A DNA stretch of 64,000 nt from the NCBI GenBank assembly GCA_027493885.1, contig JAOSJZ010000001.1:3032622-3096621 (forward strand), in the 5' to 3' direction. The translations under genes and the position numbers were made by a program. Positions 63,755 through 64,000 of the stretch are shown here, piece after piece; within the stretch, counting starts at the first letter, position 1; each line of letters starts with the position of its first letter. The notes beneath the pieces are model-generated. The model had not been told where the DNA came from. It saw only the letters and a list, made by a program, of their open reading frames with translations, and ran no database searches. The DNA is from Gaiella sp. (lineage in GTDB: Bacteria; Actinomycetota; Thermoleophilia; Gaiellales; Gaiellaceae).

Positions 63755-64000
63755 ATGCGGGCGTACGTGCTGGAGGAGTTCGACCGACCGCCCGTGTTCG
63801 CGGACGTGCCCGCTCCCGAGCCCGGCGACGACGAGGCCCTCGTTCGGGTCGAGGCGACCTCCGTCAATCCGTACGACAACCTCGTCGCGTCCGGGGTCTA
63901 CCGCGACCGGCTCGAGCACCGCTTCCCGGCCGTCTTCGGTCGTGACGTCGCCGGTGTCGTGGAGGCGGTCGGCGCCTCCGTGACGCGGCTCGCGGTCGGC
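63755..64000 (+). CDS. Quinone oxidoreductase-like MDR dehydrogenase, 5' part
   Basis: The first 82 residues, cut by the window end: MRAYVLEEFDRPPVFADVPA, DEALVRVEATSVNPYDNLVA, FPAVFGRDVAGVVEAVGASV. The VNPYD and GRD.AG segments match zinc-independent quinone oxidoreductases. GGAG lies 5 nt before the ATG; the minisatellite ends 34 bp upstream. Confidence 0.85.
   Translation, partial: MRAYVLEEFDRPPVFADVPAPEPGDDEALVRVEATSVNPYDNLVASGVYRDRLEHRFPAVFGRDVAGVVEAVGASVTRLAVG

Noticed and set aside
63012..63919. Collagen-like Gly-X-Y proteins on the minus strand across the minisatellite.
   Set aside because: The pattern follows from translating CCGGGGGTG-type repeats; alternating 8- and 9-bp units break frames and there is no start signal.

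Overview
The window reads as chromosomal DNA from a high-G+C actinomycete, most likely an uncultured Thermoleophilia/Gaiellales-type soil bacterium. The pointers are a NucS/EndoMS mismatch endonuclease, a class E-like sortase, strong C/G bias at third codon positions, long runs of 4-bp ATGA/GTGA gene overlaps, and many genes whose GTG/ATG start lies only 6-8 nt after a TAnnnT box (leaderless transcripts). The lineage is an inference from these traits; no rRNA is present.

Region 1 (1-16.3 kb) is an exopolysaccharide cluster. It holds three glycosyltransferases, a Wzy/O-antigen-ligase-like polymerase, a Wzz plus BY-kinase chain-length regulator, a CpsB/YwqE-type phosphatase, an AsnB-like amidotransferase, a nucleotide-sugar epimerase and a methyltransferase. 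Two secreted parallel beta-helix proteins flank most of it and share a nearly identical 759-bp direct repeat. Region 2 (16.5-34.3 kb) is mostly housekeeping and envelope genes: deacetylase, sortase, HAD phosphatases, PAP2/GDPD/LPG-synthase-like membrane genes, tRNA-Ser, serS, a cytochrome c, two VapBC toxin-antitoxin pairs, nucS, two compact zinc dehydrogenases and tRNA-Ala.

Region 3 (34.6-61.1 kb) is a catabolic gene block. A minus-strand operon (44.05 to 34.6 kb) carries a four-subunit succinate-dehydrogenase-like complex, a two-subunit sulfolactate sulfo-lyase (SuyAB-like), a two-subunit class I fumarase/tartrate dehydratase, a two-subunit aconitase X and an aldehyde dehydrogenase. An IclR regulator sits at its head. 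Divergently, a plus-strand operon of about 11 genes encodes a TIM-barrel/U32-like protein, a peptide-type ABC transporter, a creatininase-family hydrolase, an enolase-superfamily enzyme, a glycosidase-like barrel, an amidohydrolase and an AAC(3)-like acetyltransferase. Two more amidohydrolases and a Gfo/Idh/MocA oxidoreductase lie opposite. At the right end are a YeiH/TauZ putative sulfate/sulfite exporter, a LacI regulator and a RidA protein. Two copies of one LacI-type palindrome lie in front of the exporter and at the start of the SDH-SuyAB operon, linking them.

The most interesting reading is that region 3 encodes an organosulfonate pathway built from TCA-like chemistry: aldehyde to 3-sulfopropanoate, desaturation by the SDH-like complex, hydration by the fumarase-like enzyme to 3-sulfolactate, C-S cleavage by SuyAB and sulfite export by YeiH. 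This is a hypothesis from gene content and shared operators.

Region 4 (61.1-64 kb) begins with a scar of gene fragments, followed by an FMN-dependent 2-hydroxyacid dehydrogenase, a small conserved protein, a 200-bp G/C minisatellite and the start of a quinone-oxidoreductase-like gene. Five genes (wzy, cpsB, aldehyde dehydrogenase, suyB, yeiH) are each broken by a single-base indel at a G/C run, which points to assembly errors more than to decay.
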